Assembly: GCA_004211905.1 (NCBI GenBank)
Contig: SHBP01000016.1
Span: forward strand, 1 to 35,959
Direction of reading: 5' to 3'
DNA from: SAR92 clade bacterium
GTDB lineage: Bacteria > Pseudomonadota > Gammaproteobacteria > Pseudomonadales > Porticoccaceae
DNA: 35,959 bases
The translations under genes were made by a program, and so were the position numbers. Below the pieces are notes generated by a model that searched no databases, was not told where the DNA came from, and worked only from the letters and a program-made list of their open reading frames with translations. Shown one piece after another: positions 25,423 through 33,442 of the stretch (its first letter is position 1; every line of letters begins with the position of its first letter).

Positions 25423-25857
25423 ATGAGTACCTATATTTTGGATATTTTCGTTTTTGTTAGTGAACAATGGCTACTAATTAGTGCCTTCCTAATACTGCTT
25501 TTTATCTTCCTATCCAAGGAACGATCTAACTCTGGCAAGCCTATGGCTACATCAGAGCTAGTTGCATTGATGAATGCAGATCAAGCTGTCCTGGTTGACG
25601 TAAGAGCGTCCGCTGAATTTCAGGCAGGGCATATACATGGTGCATTTAATATTCCTCACACTAAGATTACCGGACGTGTCAGTGAGCTTGAAAAACACCG
25701 TCAAAAATTAATTGTTCTTGTCGATCAAATGGGTCAGCATGCTGGTTCGGCAGGGAAGTTGCTAACCAAAGATGGATTCAATGTTCGTCGCTTAAAGGGC
25801 GGTATGAGCGAATGGCAACATCAGAGTATGCCTGTCGTTCAAGGACAAAAGAACTAG
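25423..25857 (+). CDS. Membrane-anchored rhodanese-like protein (YibN type) lacking the catalytic Cys
   Basis: The 144-residue protein has one N-terminal membrane helix (about 14-30) and a rhodanese domain: LVDVRASAEFQAGHIHGAFNIP (57-78) and LKGGMSEWQ at the end. Active rhodaneses carry Cys at the start of the catalytic loop. Here that position is Asp101 in LVDQMGQHAG (codon GAT at 25723-25725), so sulfur transfer is unlikely. The place before grxC and secB is that of yibN in E. coli. Confidence 0.9.
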   Translation: MSTYILDIFVFVSEQWLLISAFLILLFIFLSKERSNSGKPMATSELVALMNADQAVLVDVRASAEFQAGHIHGAFNIPHTKITGRVSELEKHRQKLIVLVDQMGQHAGSAGKLLTKDGFNVRRLKGGMSEWQHQSMPVVQGQKN

Positions 25858-25873
25858 CTTAAAAGGAATTGTT

Positions 25874-26158
25874 ATGCCTCAAGTGTCACTATATGGGACT
25901 CGTCTTTGTTCATTCTGCTCAGCGGCAAGGCAGCTACTTGATCGGAAAGGCATAAGTTATAACGATATTTCTGTTGATCAAGATTTAGGCTTACGTAACG
26001 AAATTATGCAGAAAAGCGGGCAACGTACGGTTCCACAGATCTGGATTGGGGATAAGCATATTGGCGGATATTCAGAACTTCAAGGCTTAGAAACAACAGG
26101 AGAGCTGGATGCACTTTTAAGCCCTAGGGTTGAAATGGATAAAAATAGCGCCATATAG
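25874..26158 (+). CDS. grxC: Glutaredoxin 3-type (GrxC)
   Basis: This glutathione-dependent thiol reductase has 94 residues. The active site is Cys12-Ser-Phe-Cys15 in place of the common CPYC, which may alter redox potential. The glutathione-binding TVP loop (RTVPQIWIGDKHIGGYSEL) is intact. It starts 17 bp after the rhodanese stop (AAAAGGAA ribosome site) and precedes secB, the order seen in enterobacteria. Confidence 0.94.
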   Translation: MPQVSLYGTRLCSFCSAARQLLDRKGISYNDISVDQDLGLRNEIMQKSGQRTVPQIWIGDKHIGGYSELQGLETTGELDALLSPRVEMDKNSAI

Positions 26159-26206
26159 AGAGTAGACTCCTAAAAATATACCAATGAATTATTAAAGGCT
26201 ATAGAA

Positions 26207-26716
26207 ATGACTGACGAAACAACTCCAGCAAGTGCAGCTGCAGAAACTGAAGACAATGGGCCAGCATTTGCAGTACAACGGATTTATCTGAAAGATCTTT
26301 CCTTTGAAACTCCTATGGGCGCAGCGGCATTCCAAAAACAGTGGCAACCTAAAGTTAACCAAGATCTGAGCACCAAAAGTGCTCAGATTGCAGAAGGCAT
26401 CTATGAAGTTTCTCTGCGCCTGACGATTACTGTGACAGACGGAGAAGACACTATTTATCTGATAGAAGTGGAACAGGCTGGATTGTTCGCGATCAGAGGC
26501 CTAGAGCCTCAGCAGATCACTCATGTTCTTAATACAACATGCCCTAACATGTTGTTTCCCTACGCTCGAGAAGTTATCGACAATGCGGTGACTAAAGGTT
26601 CGTTCCCAGCCTTGCTGTTACCACCGATTAATTTTGATGCATTGTTCGCCTCAGCCGTTCAACAGGCTGAGTCTGAGGCCGCTGAGGAAGCTAAGCCAGA
26701 AGACACAACTCATTAA
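26207..26716 (+). CDS. secB: SecB, protein-export chaperone
   Basis: SecB keeps secretory precursors unfolded and delivers them to SecA. Its 169 residues show the SecB core (FAVQRIYLKDLSFETPMGAAAF, NQDLSTKSAQIAEGIYEVSLRLTITV, CPNMLFPYAREVIDNAVTKGSFPALLLPPINFDALF) with acidic N- and C-terminal tails; the C-terminal tail is longer than in E. coli (155 residues). It is last in the rhodanese-grxC-secB run. The gpsA gene that usually follows is absent. Confidence 0.97.
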   Translation: MTDETTPASAAAETEDNGPAFAVQRIYLKDLSFETPMGAAAFQKQWQPKVNQDLSTKSAQIAEGIYEVSLRLTITVTDGEDTIYLIEVEQAGLFAIRGLEPQQITHVLNTTCPNMLFPYAREVIDNAVTKGSFPALLLPPINFDALFASAVQQAESEAAEEAKPEDTTH

Positions 26717-26742
26717 ACAGATCGTAACCGTCATAATCTAAA

Positions 26743-26770
26743 CCCTCGCCAATAGTGGCGGGGGTTTTTT
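26743..26770 (+). terminator. Rho-independent terminator after secB
   Basis: The stem CCCTCGCCA / TGGCGGGGG (one T-G pair) with loop ATAG is followed by six T. It separates secB from the convergent ntrC. Confidence 0.9.
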
Positions 26771-26787
26771 ATGACAAGACTTAAACG

Positions 26788-28200
26788 CTAATACTCTAAC
26801 CCGTACTCCTGTAACTTGCGTGTTAGGGTGTTCCTTCCCCAACCCAACAACAGTGCTGCGTCTTTTTTACGGCCTCCCGTGTATGCCAATGCTGTTTCAA
26901 TCATAGCGCGCTCAAAATCAGGAATAGCTTGCTCCAATATGTTCTTTCGACCACTTTTTAATTCACTTTCTCCCCAGAGTCTGAGCATATGTTGCCAATC
27001 ACCCTGCCCACGGTAGACCCCCTCTGTAGCTTCTGATTTCAGCTCAGGAGGTAAATCTGAAATTAATACCTCTCTTCCCGCTGCCATTACCGTTAACCAG
27101 CGACACATATTTTCTAGCTGCCTAACGTTGCCTGGCCAAGGTAAATTGAAAAAGAATTCTTCCGCATCTTTAGACAACACTTTTGGCTCCATCTCAAGCT
27201 CTTTTGCTGAGACGTTAAAGAAGTGTTCCATGAGTTGGGGGATATCTTCTCGACGATCCGCTAATTTTGGTAGGTGCACTCTAATAACATTCAATCGATG
27301 GAATAAGTCTTCTCTAAAGCGATTCTGCGTGACTAATTCCTCTAGGTTTTGATGAGTAGCTGCAATAATACGAACGTCGACTTTTATTGCAGTGTGCCCT
27401 CCAACCCTATAGAACTCTCCATCAGCTAGAACTCGGAGTAGTCTTGTCTGCGCCTCTGCGGGCATATCGCCGATTTCATCAAGAAAAAGTGTACCTCCAT
27501 CAGCTTGCTCAAAGCGACCTTCCCGACGCTGTGAGGCACCAGTAAAGGAACCTTTCTCATGACCAAATAATTCAGATTCAATTAAGTCATGGGGAATGGC
27601 GGCCATGTTGAGCGCGATGAACTTGGCACTTTTACGCGGGCTATGCCTGTGCAAAGCCTGTGCTACAAGTTCTTTACCAGTCCCTGACTCACCATTAATC
27701 AAGACTGTAATATTTGATTTAGACAAACGTCCAATCGCCCGAAATACCTCTTGCATAGCCGGGGCTTCACCAATAATTTCTTGTGCCACCACAGAAGCTG
27801 ATGGGGTTTGAATATCTATCTTTTGCTCAAGAGCTAGAGCCACGCCTCGATGGACCACATCGACTAATTCATCTAAATCAAAAGGCTTTGGCAGGTATTC
27901 AAAGGCCCCGCCCTGATATGCGGCTACCGCACTATCTAAGTCAGAGTGAGCGGTCGTTATAATTACAGGAATATCAGGATGGCTTCTATGGATCTGTTTG
28001 AGTAATTCAAGGCCATCAGTACCAGGCATACGAATATCGGAGATGATAATCTCCGGCTGTGACAGTCTTAATGCTACCAATAAGTCGTCGCCGCTCTCAA
28101 AACATCGTACGTCCATTCCATCCCGACTAATTGCCTTTTCCATGACCCAACGAAGGGAACGATCATCTTCTGCAATCCATATCTTTACATTATTTTTCAT
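26788..28200 (-). CDS. ntrC: NtrC (GlnG), nitrogen regulation sigma-54 activator
   Basis: Phosphorylated NtrC activates sigma-54 promoters under nitrogen limitation. The 470-residue protein has a receiver domain with Asp55 ([10 protein letters not shown]), an AAA+ domain with Walker A GESGTGKE (170-177) and the sigma-54 contact loop GSFTGA (217-222, Ser in place of the usual Ala), and a Fis-type C-terminal helix-turn-helix ([24 protein letters not shown]). I start it at ATG 28200, one base after the ntrB stop; the longer frame (28299) runs into ntrB and is not needed. Confidence 0.97.
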   Translation of the reverse strand: MKNNVKIWIAEDDRSLRWVMEKAISRDGMDVRCFESGDDLLVALRLSQPEIIISDIRMPGTDGLELLKQIHRSHPDIPVIITTAHSDLDSAVAAYQGGAFEYLPKPFDLDELVDVVHRGVALALEQKIDIQTPSASVVAQEIIGEAPAMQEVFRAIGRLSKSNITVLINGESGTGKELVAQALHRHSPRKSAKFIALNMAAIPHDLIESELFGHEKGSFTGASQRREGRFEQADGGTLFLDEIGDMPAEAQTRLLRVLADGEFYRVGGHTAIKVDVRIIAATHQNLEELVTQNRFREDLFHRLNVIRVHLPKLADRREDIPQLMEHFFNVSAKELEMEPKVLSKDAEEFFFNLPWPGNVRQLENMCRWLTVMAAGREVLISDLPPELKSEATEGVYRGQGDWQHMLRLWGESELKSGRKNILEQAIPDFERAMIETALAYTGGRKKDAALLLGWGRNTLTRKLQEYGLEY

Positions 28201-28201
28201 A

Positions 28202-29281
28202 CTAATCTCTGATCGGTAAATAAATTGAGAACCTGGTTTCTCCGGGTTCAGATTCACACTCAATAATCCCCTGATGACCATTAATTGCAGTCTGGGCAAT
28301 TGTCAGACCTAAACCCGAACCATCACTTCGGCCACTAATCATGGGGAAAAAAATACGCTCTACGATATCCGCCAGAATCCCTGGTCCATTGTCAATAATA
28401 TCAATTCGACAAACTACTTTATGTCGCTCTCCAGCGATGGTAAAACTGCGCTGAATACGAGACTTAATGGTTACTAACGGCTTTTGTGTTGAGGTCTCCA
28501 AGACCGCTTGCATAGCATTCCGCGCCACATTAAGCACTGCCTGAATAAGTTGTGCGCGGTCTCCTCTGACTTCTGGAATACTAGGATCATAGTCTCTAAT
28601 CAGAGTTAACTGTCCCTGAACTTCGGCCTCCAAGAGGCTCGCTACATGCTCCGTCACTTCATGGATATTAATTTGTTCATACTGAGGAAGTTGATTTGGG
28701 CCTAATAATCTATCTACCAGATTTCTAAGCCGATCCGCCTCTGTCGTTATGATCTGACAAAACTCTCTAGTTTCACCCCCTAACCCTCGCTCAATAATCT
28801 CTTGGTCAAGTAATTGAGCCGCTCCACGTATGCCGCCCAAAGGGTTTTTAATTTCATGGGCAAGACCACGAATAAGATTTTTTGAGGTGTCATGCACAGA
28901 AAGTAAAGCCTCTTCTCTATTAATTTTGAGGAACCTATCAACTGGCTGCATCTCCATTAGTAACATCCGTTGAGAGCCAGCCTCAATTGGAGTGGCGGTG
29001 TAGTCGACTTGAGATACATCTGTGGATGCGGGAACACGTAAATATTCGTGCCGGCGAGTATGTGGATTGCCGGATGAGAATGAATCCTCGAGCGTCTGTC
29101 TGCAAACATCAGTCTCGGTAAAAAATTCATAAATCGGATGTCCCAACAATCTGGAGTTACCCATTTGTAAGAGAGATTCAACTGCCGAATTGACATAGGT
29201 GATCGACAGGTCCTCATTTAGAAGAAGAACTGCGGCATTTAAATTATCTAACAATAATCCGTGGAGTTTTTCTGAATTCAT
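28202..29281 (-). CDS. ntrB: NtrB (GlnL), nitrogen regulation sensor kinase
   Basis: NtrB phosphorylates or dephosphorylates NtrC in response to PII. Its 359 residues comprise a PAS domain (about 8-115), HisKA with His142 in GLAHEIKNPLGGIRGAAQLL, and HATPase motifs (NVARNAMQAV, DNGPGI, GSGLGLTIAQ). It has no membrane segment, as expected for this cytoplasmic kinase. It is translated just before ntrC (1-bp gap) and has its own apparent sigma-54 promoter. Confidence 0.97.
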   Translation of the reverse strand: MNSEKLHGLLLDNLNAAVLLLNEDLSITYVNSAVESLLQMGNSRLLGHPIYEFFTETDVCRQTLEDSFSSGNPHTRRHEYLRVPASTDVSQVDYTATPIEAGSQRMLLMEMQPVDRFLKINREEALLSVHDTSKNLIRGLAHEIKNPLGGIRGAAQLLDQEIIERGLGGETREFCQIITTEADRLRNLVDRLLGPNQLPQYEQINIHEVTEHVASLLEAEVQGQLTLIRDYDPSIPEVRGDRAQLIQAVLNVARNAMQAVLETSTQKPLVTIKSRIQRSFTIAGERHKVVCRIDIIDNGPGILADIVERIFFPMISGRSDGSGLGLTIAQTAINGHQGIIECESEPGETRFSIYLPIRD

Positions 29282-29350
29282 AAAATTTAAACATCTACAT
29301 GTCTTTTTAGGATGCCAAAAACATCGGATACGCTATCTTTCTTTGTCACT

Positions 29351-29366
29351 TGCAATAAACAAGCCA
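29351..29366 (-). promoter_or_regulatory. Sigma-54 promoter of ntrBC
   Basis: Read on the minus strand: TGGCTTGTTTATTGCA. GG and GC are separated by exactly 10 bp, and the flanks fit TGGCACG-N4-TTGCA with two mismatches. It lies about 70 bp upstream of the ntrB start. Confidence 0.7.
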
Positions 29367-29436
29367 ATTATTAATTGACCTAAACCCCACTAAACTAAGG
29401 CTTAAGAACAAAAATAGTTCAGTCTGCAATAAATTA

Positions 29437-29453
29437 TGCACCATTATAGTGCG
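29437..29453. promoter_or_regulatory. NtrC binding site upstream of ntrBC
   Basis: TGCACCATTATAGTGCG fits TGCACC-N5-GGTGCA well. Its centre is about 105 bp upstream of the predicted sigma-54 start, a normal enhancer distance. It predicts that NtrC controls its own operon. Confidence 0.75.
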
Positions 29454-29569
29454 TATTTGTGTTGTGCGCACTAATGCCGCTCTATGAGAATTGACTAACA
29501 TCTGAGTGTTAATTCAAAACAAGAGATAACAGTAGCTGTAGATTTACTAAATCGGAGGGGATCAGAAGA

Positions 29570-29597
29570 GCCCTGGGAGTAGAATTACTCCCAGGGC
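29570..29597 (-). terminator. Strong hairpin after the type II glutamine synthetase
   Basis: A perfect 12-bp stem (GCCCTGGGAGTA / TACTCCCAGGGC, four-base loop) starts a few bases past the stop. The following sequence, TCTTCTG, is only moderately T-rich, so it may act as a terminator or as a 3' stabiliser. Confidence 0.75.
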
Positions 29598-29605
29598 AAT
29601 ATAGT

Positions 29606-30616
29606 TTAAGCTAAGGCTTCTTTGGTGGTTTTAATGATAGCAGCCGCCACCTTATAAGGGTCTGCGTTAGAAGCAGTTCTTCGATCTTCTAAACGGCCTT
29701 TCCAACCATCTTCCACAGTACCAATAGGGATGCGGATTGATGAACCACGATCTGAAACGCCAAAGCTAAACTCATCAATTGCCTGAGTCTCATGTAGGCC
29801 AGTCAGACGCTGGTCATTATCTGCGCCATACACGCTAATGTGTCGTTCTATATTTTTACCAAACTCTTCACAAATTTTAGTAAATATAGATTCATCACCA
29901 AGATCTCGCATGGGGCCATTAGAGAAATTGGCGTGCATACCCGAACCATTCCAGTCTGTATCTCCCAGCGGCTTAGGATGATAGTTAATTGAGTAACCAT
30001 ACTTTTCACCCGTCCTCTCAAGAAGGTAGCGAGCGACCCAAATTTCGTCTCCAGCTTCTTTTGCCCCTTTCGCAAAACACTGAAATTCCCACTGTCCTGC
30101 AGCAACTTCCGCGTTAATTCCCTCAACATTCAATCCAGCTTCGAGACAGATATCAAGATGCTCTTCCACACAGCTGCGCCCATAGGCATTAGCAGCACCG
30201 ACCGAGCAGTAGTAAGGGCCTTGTGGTCGTGGGAATCCGCCATGAGGGAATCCAGGGGGTAACTGAGTATCGACATCCCATAGGAAATACTCTTGCTCAA
30301 AGCCGAACCAGAAGTCATTATCATCGTCGTCTATCGTTGCTCGACCGTTAGACACATGGGGTGTTCCGTCAGCGTTAAGAACTTCAGTCATTACCAAAAA
30401 CGCATTACTGCGGTCTGGATCTGGGTAAATAGCTACGGGTTTAAGCAAGCAATCTGAAGCATTACCTTCTGCTTGTTCTGTGGAGCTTCCATCGAATGAC
30501 CACATAGGGCACTCTTCTAGGGTTCCACCGAAGTTATCACGAACCTGAGTTTTGCTGCGCAGGCTTTGAGTAGGCATATAACCATCCAGCCAAATATATT
30601 CTAACTTTGCTTTCAT
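29606..30616 (-). CDS. glnII: Glutamine synthetase type II (eukaryotic-type GSII)
   Basis: The enzyme makes glutamine from glutamate, ammonia and ATP. At 336 residues it is far shorter than GSI (about 470) and matches GSII: beta-grasp IWLDGYMPTQSLRSKTQV at the N-terminus, WSFDGSSTEQAEGNASDCLLKPV, NVEGINAEVAAGQWEFQ, GYSINYHPKPLGDTDWNGSGMHANFS, and a C-terminal IPIGTVEDGWKGRLEDRRTASNADPY. GSII has no adenylylation tyrosine, so control should be mainly by transcription. It stands upstream of ntrBC, the place of GSI glnA in most gammaproteobacteria, and has a near-perfect sigma-54 promoter and NtrC sites. GGAG lies 11 bp before ATG 30616. Confidence 0.95.
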   Translation of the reverse strand: MKAKLEYIWLDGYMPTQSLRSKTQVRDNFGGTLEECPMWSFDGSSTEQAEGNASDCLLKPVAIYPDPDRSNAFLVMTEVLNADGTPHVSNGRATIDDDDNDFWFGFEQEYFLWDVDTQLPPGFPHGGFPRPQGPYYCSVGAANAYGRSCVEEHLDICLEAGLNVEGINAEVAAGQWEFQCFAKGAKEAGDEIWVARYLLERTGEKYGYSINYHPKPLGDTDWNGSGMHANFSNGPMRDLGDESIFTKICEEFGKNIERHISVYGADNDQRLTGLHETQAIDEFSFGVSDRGSSIRIPIGTVEDGWKGRLEDRRTASNADPYKVAAAIIKTTKEALA

Positions 30617-30819
30617 TTTTAATGACTCTCCGTTTAGATTAGTTCTTTAGATCTTAAATTAGTCAAATACGGCCTACCTCGATTAAAGGGTTTCTGAAAC
30701 TGACTTAGGCCAACCATAATTAGAAGGAAACTATGACCCGCTTTAGCAGGCAGAGCTGCGATCTATGAACCGGATGTCATGCTCGCGCGATTTAGTAACC
30801 TTTTTCCTCAGTTTTCAAC

Positions 30820-30835
30820 TGCAATTGCCGTGCCA
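30820..30835 (-). promoter_or_regulatory. Sigma-54 promoter of the type II glutamine synthetase gene
   Basis: Read on the minus strand: TGGCACGGCAATTGCA, a full match to TGGCACG-N4-TTGCA with GG-N10-GC spacing. Transcription would start near 30808, about 190 nt before the coding start. Confidence 0.9.
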
Positions 30836-30940
30836 ATGAAACCATTTTAATGACCCAATGCCCGACCCCATTAGAATAAAGGCTTTCACGGCAAGCCGCT
30901 ACACCTAAAAAGTTATAAGGTAATATAAAACTTTATAATA

Positions 30941-30957
30941 CGCACCAATTTAGTGCG
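30941..30957. promoter_or_regulatory. NtrC binding site 1 upstream of the glutamine synthetase gene
   Basis: CGCACCAATTTAGTGCG is an inverted repeat close to TGCACC-N5-GGTGCA. Its centre is about 140 bp upstream of the predicted sigma-54 start. Confidence 0.75.
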
Positions 30958-30970
30958 GCTATAGATGCAG

Positions 30971-30987
30971 TGATTTATTATGGTGCA
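30971..30987. promoter_or_regulatory. NtrC binding site 2 (one strong half)
   Basis: On the minus strand it reads TGCACC followed by ATAAT and a poor second half AAATCA. Its centre is 30 bp from site 1, about three helical turns, like the paired enhancer sites of E. coli glnA. Confidence 0.5.
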
Positions 30988-31085
30988 TAATAGTTCGAAA
31001 ACTTCAGTTCTAGCCTGCTAATTTAATACGGCCTTATAATTAACCTTGGGTTTTAGCGCATTCTGGTAGGCAATATTGGTAAACT

Positions 31086-31436
31086 ATGTCTGGACTAGAG
31101 TTTACCCTGAAAAATCATATGACTTTGGATAAAGACCTGACTCCAAAAAAGGATATTATGCATATTACCTCGCCACGGCGTGGGGATGTAATAATTGATG
31201 TGCGCCACCCAAGTGAAATCGAAGATATGCCGCTAGATTGTTATCCGGATAATAAAGTAATTTGTATTCCTTTTTTTAACCTACCAGAGAAAGCCCGTAA
31301 TCTAGACCGTGAAACCAGCTATCTAGTTTTTTGTGGGAAGGGCATCATGAGCCGGTTGCATGCTAATTTACTTCGAGATAGAGGTTTTTTACATATTGGA
31401 ATTTTAAAGTATACCGAGAACAAAAAGGCGCTCTAG
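31086..31436 (+). CDS. Stand-alone ThiI C-terminal rhodanese domain
   Basis: The 116 residues match only the C-terminal rhodanese domain of ThiI: DVIIDVRHPSEIEDMPLDC, then VICIPFFNLPEKARNLDRETSYLVFCGKGIMSRLHANLLRDRGF. Cys83 in VFCGKGIMSRL corresponds to the catalytic persulfide Cys of ThiI (Cys456 in E. coli). The N-terminal ferredoxin-like, THUMP and PP-loop parts (about 370 residues) are missing, and an in-frame TAA lies two codons before ATG 31086, so the frame cannot extend. The place between the glutamine synthetase gene and typA is where full thiI sits in Pseudomonas. It is either a trimmed but working gene or a remnant; the frame is open and the catalytic site intact. The ribosome site is weak. 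Confidence 0.85.
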   Translation: MSGLEFTLKNHMTLDKDLTPKKDIMHITSPRRGDVIIDVRHPSEIEDMPLDCYPDNKVICIPFFNLPEKARNLDRETSYLVFCGKGIMSRLHANLLRDRGFLHIGILKYTENKKAL

Positions 31437-31524
31437 ACCCTTAAATTCTGTATATCCTAGGCTAGTAATTTGCCCCAAAAACACCCGTACCGAAAAGATC
31501 AATAGCAGTTTCTGAGAATTCCAC

Positions 31525-31530
31525 TATAAT
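31525..31530 (+). promoter_or_regulatory. -10 box of typA
   Basis: A perfect TATAAT lies 31 bp before ATG 31561; the -35 is unclear. A transcript start near 31537 supports the ATG at 31561 as the true start. Confidence 0.5.
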
Positions 31531-31560
31531 CGCCGCTTTTTGGCTCATTGGGTAGCTTTC

Positions 31561-33372
31561 ATGTCTATAAATAATTTGCGTAATATTGCGATCATCGCTC
31601 ACGTTGATCATGGCAAAACCACACTAGTGGATAAGCTCTTGAGTCAATCAGGAACCTTAGATCGCAAAGATGTGGGCTCTGAACGTTTGATGGACTCGAA
31701 TGATCAAGAAAAAGAGCGAGGCATTACCATTCTTGCCAAAAATACTGCCATTAACTGGAATGAGTATCGTATCAATATTGTTGATACTCCAGGACACGCT
31801 GATTTTGGTGGTGAGGTTGAACGTGTTCTATCAATGGTAGACTCGGTTCTTCTACTAGTCGATGCTGTTGATGGGCCTATGCCACAAACTCGCTTTGTTA
31901 CCTCTAAGGCTTTTGAACAGGGACTCCGCCCCATCGTAGTCATTAATAAAGTTGATCGCCCTGGGGCTCGCCCAGACTGGGTTATGGATCAGGTCTTTGA
32001 CCTATTTGATAATCTCGGCGCAACTGATGAGCAGCTTGATTTTCCAGTTATCTACACATCAGCTATCAATGGCATTGCTGGCCATGATCACGAAGATATG
32101 GCTGAGGATATGACTCCGCTCTATGAAATGATTGCCGCTGAGGTTCCAGCACCTGAAGTTGATGCGACCGGGCCATTCCAAATGCAGGTATCTGCTCTTG
32201 CGTATGATAGTTATGTAGGCGTTATCGGTGTTGGAAGAATCACCCGCGGCACGCTAAAGCCAGGCCAACAGGTCGTAGTAAAGAATGCCAATGGAGAGCA
32301 GAGAAAAGGAAAGATTCTCAATGTTAAAGGTTATCTAGGCCTTGAGCAGATAGAAACTTCTTTAGCTGGGGCAGGGGACATCGTTTGCATAAATGGTATT
32401 GACGGCCTGAGTATTTCGGACACTCTCTGCGATCCTGAGCATATTGAGGCTTTACCCGCCCTGAGTGTAGATGAGCCTACGGTAAGTATGACATTTATAG
32501 TCAATGACTCTCCTTTTGCCGGCCTAGAAGGGAAATATGTCACCACTCGGAACATCAAGGATCGTCTTGAGCAAGAATTGATACACAATGTTGCTCTCAG
32601 AGTTAAGCCAGGCGATACGCCAGACAAATTTGTTGTTTCTGGCCGTGGCGAGCTTCATCTATCAGTTCTCATTGAAACAATGCGACGTGAAGGCTTTGAA
32701 ATGGGCGTATCGCGCCCAGAAGTCGTTCAAAAACTAGTTGATGGTGTTATACATGAACCCTTTGAGCAAGTTGTTATTGATGTAGAGGAGCAGCATCAAG
32801 GATCAGTTATGGAGGAGTTGGGTTTGCGAAAAGCGGAGCTAACTAATATGGAGCCTGATGGAAAAGGCAGGGTGCGCTTGGAATTTTTGATGCCCTCAAG
32901 AGGCTTAATTGGTTTCCGGGGAGCCTTTTTAACAATGACCTCCGGATCGGGCATCATGACCAGTATTTTTGATCGATATGCTCCAGCGAAACAGGGTGAT
33001 AAGTTCTCTCGCGGAAACGGAGCACTTGTTAGTATGGTGAAAGGGAAAACTGCCGCCTTTGCATTATTTAATATTCAAGCAAGGGGTCGATTATTTCTTG
33101 GTCATGCAATAGATGTCTATGAAGGGCAAATTGTAGGAATACATTCTAGATCCAACGACTTAGTTGTAAACCCTATCAAAGGTAAACAGCTAACCAATGT
33201 TAGAGCTTCTGGCACAGATGAGGCTTTGACCTTAGTTCCCCCTATTAAGCATACCCTCGAGCAAGCATTAGAATTTATTGAAGATGACGAGTTAGTTGAA
33301 GTCACTCCTAGCAGCATTAGATTGCGGAAGAAGTTACTAACAGAAATCCAAAGAAAAAGGAGTTCTCGCTAA
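31561..33372 (+). CDS. typA: TypA/BipA ribosome-associated GTPase
   Basis: This translational GTPase assists 50S assembly and stress and cold growth. Its 603 residues (E. coli 607) begin [21 protein letters not shown] with P-loop AHVDHGKT, switch [21 protein letters not shown] and [10 protein letters not shown], then the domain II-V arrangement shared with EF-G and the BipA C-terminal domain ([25 protein letters not shown]-like [12 protein letters not shown]). I start it at ATG 31561; the longer frame from 31540 adds seven residues without conservation. Confidence 0.97.
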   Translation: MSINNLRNIAIIAHVDHGKTTLVDKLLSQSGTLDRKDVGSERLMDSNDQEKERGITILAKNTAINWNEYRINIVDTPGHADFGGEVERVLSMVDSVLLLVDAVDGPMPQTRFVTSKAFEQGLRPIVVINKVDRPGARPDWVMDQVFDLFDNLGATDEQLDFPVIYTSAINGIAGHDHEDMAEDMTPLYEMIAAEVPAPEVDATGPFQMQVSALAYDSYVGVIGVGRITRGTLKPGQQVVVKNANGEQRKGKILNVKGYLGLEQIETSLAGAGDIVCINGIDGLSISDTLCDPEHIEALPALSVDEPTVSMTFIVNDSPFAGLEGKYVTTRNIKDRLEQELIHNVALRVKPGDTPDKFVVSGRGELHLSVLIETMRREGFEMGVSRPEVVQKLVDGVIHEPFEQVVIDVEEQHQGSVMEELGLRKAELTNMEPDGKGRVRLEFLMPSRGLIGFRGAFLTMTSGSGIMTSIFDRYAPAKQGDKFSRGNGALVSMVKGKTAAFALFNIQARGRLFLGHAIDVYEGQIVGIHSRSNDLVVNPIKGKQLTNVRASGTDEALTLVPPIKHTLEQALEFIEDDELVEVTPSSIRLRKKLLTEIQRKRSSR

Positions 33373-33383
33373 TTATTATTTAT

Positions 33384-33412
33384 TTGTGAATAGTTAATAT
33401 AGGTGCTATAGT
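33384..33412 (+). promoter_or_regulatory. Sigma-70 promoter of the GGDEF-like gene
   Basis: The -35 TTGTGA (33384-33389), a 17-bp spacer ending TGC, and the -10 TATAGT (33407-33412) form a good housekeeping promoter with an extended -10. Confidence 0.7.
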
Positions 33413-33442
33413 TTTAGTCAACGTAGTGTTTTGAAGTACCTT

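Larger units (their letters stand above)
29282..29605. other. Intergenic control region between the type II glutamine synthetase and ntrB
   Basis: This stretch of 324 bp without a gene holds the synthetase terminator hairpin, an NtrC site, a possible half-site CGCACT (29467-29472) and a sigma-54 promoter for ntrBC. No small gene is apparent. Confidence 0.8.
30617..31085. other. Intergenic control region of the type II glutamine synthetase
   Basis: The 469 bp contain a sigma-54 promoter (30820-30835), two NtrC-like sites and a leader of about 190 nt (30617-30808). The leader can form hairpins, for example CCTGCTAAAGCGGG on the minus strand. A TATAAT at 30934-30939 on the plus strand may serve the rhodanese gene. 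I saw no resemblance to a glutamine riboswitch and no ThiI coding remnant here. Confidence 0.7.

Noticed and set aside
28201..28299. N-terminal extension of ntrC into ntrB
   Set aside because: The extension has no conservation to NtrC, and the ATG at 28200 starts exactly at the receiver domain.
29424..29443. Second sigma-54-like sequence on the minus strand with GG and GC elements near the NtrC site
   Set aside because: The GG to GC spacing is 13 bp instead of 10; it overlaps the NtrC site and is better explained by it.
29464..29471. Palindrome GTGCGCAC near the NtrC site
   Set aside because: Does not fit the full 17-bp NtrC consensus; at most a half-site.
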